A stretch of 64,000 bases of DNA from Apostichopus japonicus (Eukaryota; Echinodermata; Holothuroidea; Aspidochirotida; Stichopodidae), in the NCBI RefSeq assembly GCF_037975245.1, contig NC_092579.1, positions 26,399,666 through 26,463,665 of the forward strand, given 5' to 3'. This document shows positions 58,661 through 64,000 of this stretch, in pieces. Numbering within the stretch: position 1 is the first letter of the stretch; each line of letters opens with the position of its first letter. The notes beneath the pieces are model-generated. The model saw only the letters and a list, made by a program, of their open reading frames with translations. It was not told the origin of the DNA and did no database searches. A program made the position numbers and the translations under genes.

Positions 58661-61600
58661 TTTATTTTCAGTGTTGACTGGCCTTGGATGCTCCCCAGTA
58701 AAGGATTCAGGTGATTATACTGTTGACTGTGTCAAGACCAAACTTTTAGTGCAAAGAATATTTATTTAATGTCAAAGGAAAAGGTGGGCCAAATATGTAG
58801 ACAAAAGCAAGAGAAATGTTAACTGATACTAAGTTGTGTGAATTGTGTACAAATATGATTTTACTGGCTTCAGCTTGCATTTCCCAATTAGCCCTAATTG
58901 ATTTTTTTTTCCAACATTTGAACAATAGTCATTGAGATACTTTGACTAACACTAAACAATCTGAGTGTAGTAGAACTGGTTCTTACACAGCCTCCTTTCC
59001 CAGTATTTATGTTAAGCCTGATACTTAGTGTGACCAGCAGCATGTCATTTGAAGGTAGTCTGTATTGGCCACAAAGTTGTATTGTGACATCAAGAAGTAC
59101 TTTCCTTGAGGTCTTTATAATCTCCAAATTTTTCTCAGACATTTTAAAAGAACATGCAAAAGGACAGAATGTCCCAGTGAGGTAAATTTCCTACAGGTGG
59201 TACAAAAACAGTTTAATAATTTTGACCATAGGTGACCATATTTTAGTATCTGGCATATTTGAAGCCAATGCAACATAACTTTCAGCTGATTTTTGTTGAA
59301 AATAATTGATATAGCTTAGAGGCCTTTATGCCCATTAACAATACATCGTAGCAACAAACGTTTTTGGTGTTTATCAATACCAGTTGTGCATGGTGAGATA
59401 TTCGTTTGGAAATACCTTCTAATGAATAATGCACTGCCTGACTGCAGGCAATATATCATGATTCGATGGTTGACATGTCATGAACACACGAAAACACCCT
59501 ACACAAACCCTCTGCTCCTATACCATATGATTTTATTTTGCTTCCAAAGTACCATTTCCAACCAGCTAGGCATTGCCCAATCTTAAAATATATCACATGA
59601 AAAGGAATTCCCAAGTATTTTCACCATAGTTAACATTCACAGCCTGTCGATAATTGGATTAACAATAGTCTACCTTTAATTGATTGCCTGACCAACAAAT
59701 ACTGCTAGGCTACAACTGTGGACGCCAAAGCATGGTTTACTTTGATTTATGTAACCTTTTTTCCCATGTGAATGTCATTTTGTCTTGAGATCCCCAAGAT
59801 TTCAAAAGTTACTAGATGTGAGGCTATCTGTTATTGTCAATGGTTGTCAAGCATTAGTATTAAAAGTAGAAGGGAAATTGGATGATTTTTATAAAACAAA
59901 GTATTTGAAACAGCTTGTACTAAAAATAAAGAAACAGATACAGTTGTTCTATGTCACAATAGACGTAGGATGTTGCACGAGTCTTGCAGCACCTTTGTCA
60001 TTGTTTAGAAATGTATTTATCTTATGCAGCAGAGAAAATGAAGGAGAATTAAATTTGCAATAAATTTTAAATTAAATTGATATTTCCATTCATTTGTGTC
60101 TGTCCAAATAGTATCATGCAAGAAATCATTAATGACCATATATTTCAGCCGTTCATCATGTAGCGAAATTGGTCTAAAGTTCCTCTATAAATCCTGCCAT
60201 TAAGAAATGCAATTAAGAAGAAAAGGCATACTCCAAAGAAGCCTTGCTGTCCTGATGTTTTTGCACTACGTTTCCATACAGAAGAGCTTGTAGGATACAT
60301 TTATCCGTGCTATTCTCTCATCCTGTCCGCGCGGACAGAAAATCACCACACACGGACGTTTTTTCCTAGTTAATAGTGTCCGTCCGGACAGATAATACTG
60401 TCCGCCGGACACAATTCCCCCCGAGAAAGTTGTCCTACGGACACAATTCCCGTGGAATAGTGCCCGTGAGACGCCCGGACACTATTCCCTGTCACACAGG
60501 CACTGCACTGCGAGTGACAGCCAGAGTACACAATAACACAGCTCAGACGGAACGGCGGGAAAGACAATGTATCCCTGGTGTTACTTAGAAATAGAAACTT
60601 AGAAACGTGGGACTGCTAGTACAGTACTACTACTAGTTTTGGCTTAGTAAAGTTACTACGCGAGGGTACACTTACATGGAGTACACTGAAATAATACCGT
60701 ACAATAACACGATAGACCCAGGACTATAAATATTTCATGGTAGCTATTCGTTTAGGCCTATCCGAAACGTAGTTGGCCTAACGTTAGGCTACAGTATTTT
60801 GTTGTGCCTGGTATGGGGAGATTATAGTTTGTCATATCCCAAACAGGTGAGGTCTTTCACAAACCACTAACAATTTGTCTTGGTCATGGCCAAAAGTTAG
60901 TCTGTGTTATTTACCCGATCATCACAGTTAAACGAGGGTGACGCACTTGTTATTTAACTGACCGTGAGCTAAATAATAATATTAATGTCAATGATAATGT
61001 TATTGTTACTGTTACTTAGGCTAGTGCCAGTGGTTATTTAACTGACAGTGGTTTGATGTGCATAACACTACTGTAGTCTGGTGCCTATGTACTCAATGAT
61101 AGTTTCATATATTTAACGTTAAAGGGTATACTCGGTTAACCTAAAGCTTATCTCCCTGAGGCCCTGAAATATAAAAGCTACAAGTCTATAGAATAAAAAT
61201 AATATAATCAATTAAATAAACAGTTACATAACGAATGCACCCTTGCTAGTTTAACAAATAATCAGGGTAATTATTACTGCAGTAAATTTGGCTTAATAAG
61301 AGCTAATTTGAACCAACTATTGGTATATGCATTGCAATTTGCATGGAGTATGACAAGTCAATGTAGGGAATAAAACGAATGAAATAAATTTGATTACTGA
61401 AATGATGGTTACTGTTTGGCTAAAGAAATGATTTAGTCCTTAGGTGGATCCTATAATTTGGTCAAAGCCTGTTGCTTATAAACTGTTGCTGTTGGTCCTG
61501 TAAATAAAACTTGTAAGTCTCAGTTAAGAAGTGAGGTGTGTTCATGTTTGTTGATTTATTGTTTTGGCAGATATGTAGTGAATTTTTCATTTCGTTTTAA

Positions 61601-62021
61601 GTTAAGTAGACCTGGATTAGTGCAAAGTGATGCACAGTGTAGGGAGAACTTTCCAAGATGTACATATATGTTGAAAAGTACCTTAGTGTTTCCTGTTGGT
61701 TCTAGTATCATGCATACAACCATGGAAGTGCAGTTCAGTAATCTTCAATTTAAGGAACACATTAATATGATGTTCAGCCCTCTGAAGTTCAGGAAATGCA
61801 TGTAGACTCAGAGCCTTCTAATGCAGACATATCATGGTGTAAGGTGTAACATCTCCGGTACAGCCGTAGCTTCACTAATGTACAAAGCATGTATTGCAAG
61901 TTTCAACCTAAATACTTCTTGTAGACTGATATGTAATTGGCATAATTTATAAATAACAAATGCATGTAACGAAACATGCAGTTAAGATCATTCGTTGATA
62001 TTGACCACAGAACCTGAAACC
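58661..62021. other. Upstream flank of PMS2, no gene recognised
   Basis: It contains the GGACAC hairpin repeat. An open frame of 92 codons at 59785-60063 has no recognisable motif. The PMS2 promoter or a first exon should lie near the right end. Confidence 0.5.
60320..60510. repeat. GGACAC/GTGTCC hairpin-rich repeat, copy B
   Basis: GTCCGCGCGGAC, GTCCGTCCGGACA, CTGTCCGCCGGACAC, TCCTACGGACACAATTCCC and CCCGGACACTATTCCC follow one another. GC content is well above the surrounding DNA. It shares the GGACACTATTCCC / GGGAATAGTGTC word with 38300-38420. Confidence 0.6.
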
Positions 62022-63810
62022 ATGGCAGGTACAGTACGAGCCATTGACAGGAAGTCTGTACATCAAATTTGCTCGGGTCAGGTGGTCTTGAACTTAGCAA
62101 CAGCTGTCAAGGAATTGGTGGAGAATAGTTTAGATGCCGGTGCAACCAACGTAGGTGAGTTTACTGTGAGAGTGACGTCTTGCATTACAGCCAATTCTTT
62201 GGTTGGATATTTAAAAAAAAGTAATGAATGAACTGAAGACAAGTCAATTGCATGTGAGACTGAAGTGACTTTAACTCTTTTATCTTTTTGGGACATGAAA
62301 ACTTTCATTTTATGCAATAACTTGCTTCTTTTCTCAGAAATCAAACTGAAGGAATATGGTGCAGAATCAATTGAAGTGATTGACAATGGTAGCGGTGTCA
62401 AGGAAGACAATTTCCAGGCTCTGAGTATGTAGTCCCGGCTCTCATGTATTAAATTGTATCTAGATCCATATGTTATTATGCTATGATCACACACCTGGTA
62501 CAGTATGTATTTAGATCCTCCTGCAAGCAGGAACTCGCGAAGAAGCCTCATTGGCTTGTCAAAGCCGCAAGCTGACGGAAGTCAGTCTCCTAGATTCAAA
62601 TTTAACGTCCATGATTATGAATTTTCAATTATTCAACAACTCTGTAACTGGACGACATACATTAATCTTGGAGTGACTCGAACTGGGGACCTTACAGTAT
62701 GATTGGAAGGCACCGGCGTTAACCACTGAGCTAACACTCCAGTATACTTAGAATTAGTTACTTTATGTAACTATGCTATGATCACACACCAGTATCCTTA
62801 GAATTAGTTACCATGTGTAACTACGCTATGATCACACACCAGTATTTTTAGAATTATTTATCCCAAAGAAGATTAAATAGTTATCAAATGGGACAAGGTG
62901 AAAGCGTCTCTAATTCCTCTATTTCAATCTTTTTACAACTCAACAATCAACTAACAAAAGAATGAATAATATTTACATACTATTAAACTGATGTTTAACC
63001 AGTACTTATCTGGAAGATAAAAAAGTTCAACAACAGTGGGATATCATTGTTTGATTCAACAAAAGATGGTTGGTTGGTATTCTGTAAACATCAGTTCTGA
63101 ACGCCTTGGAAAGGAATGGCAAGATTTCTTCTTGAAAGAGTCATAGAAATTTTAAATCTTGTTGTCAAAGTTGTACATTTGAAGAAGTTAGAAAGCCCTG
63201 GTTCCCTTCCAAATGGACAGGAATTTGCAAAGTTTTGCCAAGGCATGTTTGATCAGTGATCTTAGAGTTAATGATGGCTCCTGGGAATCAGAAAGAAAAG
63301 TAGCCTGGATCATAACCCCTAAGGTCAAGGGGCAAAGGTGAGAAGAAGAGGTCAAAGGACAGCTCCAAGACATGAGGCATGCACAAGAGCCATGGTCTTC
63401 GAGTAAAATGTCTTTGTTCTGCATCATAAAGAGATATACGTTTGTTGTAAACAGTTGTTTTGATAATCAATGTACCCAAAAAATCTTTGCATTAACTTGA
63501 TATTCTTACGTTTGACAACTGGAGCATGCATTGCTCAAGTGCTAAGTGGCAAATATATTAATACTCTAAAAACTTACTAAGAACTCAAGCTGAGCTTTAG
63601 GGTCATCAGGCTCTCCTGGGAACCAGTTTTCTTTTGATCACTTCTCCTTTAAATACTATGTGCTATTTTATGAGGCAAGTAAGATCATCTTTTTCTTTGC
63701 AATCCAGCTTTGAAGCACCATACATCAAAACTACAGGATTTTTCCGATTTGACTAACGTGGACACATTTGGTTTCCGAGGGGAAGCCCTTAGCTCGTTGT
63801 GTGCTTTGAG
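62022..63810 (+). CDS. PMS2: Mismatch repair endonuclease PMS2 (MutL homologue), first coding exons, runs off the right edge
   Basis: Exons are 62022-62154, 62338-62424 and 63708-63810. The reading frame runs through phases 1, 1 and 2, with donors GTGAGT, GTATGT and GTGAGT. The protein is the N-terminal GHKL ATPase domain of a MutL protein: [20 protein letters not shown], then [16 protein letters not shown] (motif I, with the catalytic Glu and the Mg-binding Asn), then EVIDNGSGV (DxGxG, motif II), then [11 protein letters not shown] and [15 protein letters not shown] (GFRGEAL, motif III). Wording is closest to PMS2 rather than MLH1 or PMS1. PMS2 forms MutL-alpha with MLH1 and nicks DNA in mismatch repair in the nucleus. 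The ATG has a good context (ACCATGG), but the frame stays open upstream to 61995 and reads TEPET, which resembles residues before the conserved block in human PMS2, so an upstream first exon is possible. A SINE sits in intron 2. Confidence 0.93.
62480..62860. repeat. Local tandem repeat of about 60 bp in PMS2 intron 2, interrupted by a SINE
   Basis: GCTATGATCACACACC occurs at about 62479, 62773 and 62825. The last two are followed by AGTATCCTTAGAATTAGTTA or a close relative. The first is broken after CAGTAT by the SINE at 62507-62739, and its remainder (ACTTAGAATTAGTTAC) resumes at 62746. Confidence 0.8.
62507..62739 (-). mobile_element. tRNA-derived SINE, copy 3, in PMS2 intron 2, TSD CAGTAT
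   Basis: This is the same family as 4451-4678. CAGTAT occurs at 62501-62506 and 62740-62745. The flanks are units of a local tandem repeat, and unfilled units nearby show the uninterrupted site. A and B boxes are present. Confidence 0.9.
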
Positions 63811-63894
63811 GTGAGTGACACTCATTTACATCCTGTGTAATCAATCACTTTAAGGATACCAAATGAAGCCAACAAACTATTTGTACTTTTCAGC

Positions 63895-64000
63895 CGTTTT
63901 TGGTTTCGATGATAATTGTAACCTATGCATTCATGATGGTGTCTGTGTGTGAGTGCGTTTGTGACGCCCAGCTTGTAAAACACGATATCTCAAGATAGTG
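63895..64000 (+). repeat. Dispersed repeat, copy 5, cut by the window edge, in PMS2 intron 3
   Basis: It starts TTTTTGGTTTCGATGATAAT as in copy 1, then GTAACCTATGCATTCATGAT, a GTGTGTG run, GTGACGCCCAGCTTGTAAAA and CACGATATCTCAAGATAG at the edge. The part that would carry the DR1 motif is outside the window. Confidence 0.8.

Noticed and set aside
59785-60063. Small protein gene of 92 codons
   Set aside because: AT-rich, no motif, no splice or family support; could be chance.

Overview
This window looks like animal nuclear DNA, most likely from a marine invertebrate deuterostome such as an echinoderm or a relative. That placement is an inference. It rests on AT-rich non-coding DNA, GT-AG introns, exon structures and proteins close to vertebrate orthologues, and dense SINE, LINE, hAT and TTAA-type element debris. 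No sequence search was run. There is no sign of bacterial operons, phage or CRISPR.

Gene layout, left to right: the last two coding exons of an FBXL16-like F-box/LRR gene (+, 4763-7414); a complete five-exon POLR3H gene for RNA polymerase III subunit RPC8 (-, 17522-20277), which assembles to 204 codons; two BTB-BACK paralogues resembling BTBD17, facing tail to tail (+, 25277-27402 and -, 33212-36599), each made of a short charged exon joined by a phase-0 intron to one long exon; a decayed but intron-bearing Ty3/gypsy-type integrase gene (+, 39361-45628); a weakly supported multi-exon gene of unknown function (+, 46517-56113); the 3' part of a LINE reverse transcriptase (+, 57936-58490); and the first coding exons of PMS2, a MutL-type mismatch repair gene (+, 62022-63810), which runs off the right edge.

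The long gaps hold mostly transposable elements. Several have exact edges because target-site duplications (TSDs) are visible: three hAT-type elements with perfect 8-bp TSDs (3641-4156, 40545-41769, 49521-50317), two elements flanked by TTAA (4962-5327, 27749-28561), one MITE inserted into a tandem array (14535-15001), and three full copies of a tRNA-derived SINE plus a fourth sequence sharing only its 3' domain. A dispersed repeat of about 125 bp per unit occurs five times; two copies carry a perfect DR1 nuclear-receptor-type motif. Homopolymer C or G runs of 10-16 bases recur throughout.

The genes do not form one pathway. They are unrelated housekeeping or regulatory genes (RNA polymerase III transcription, DNA mismatch repair, F-box and BTB proteins) separated by mobile DNA. 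The least ordinary material is the intronised integrase relic, the unknown gene at 46.5-56.1 kb, the BTB pair, and the shared SINE 3' domain.
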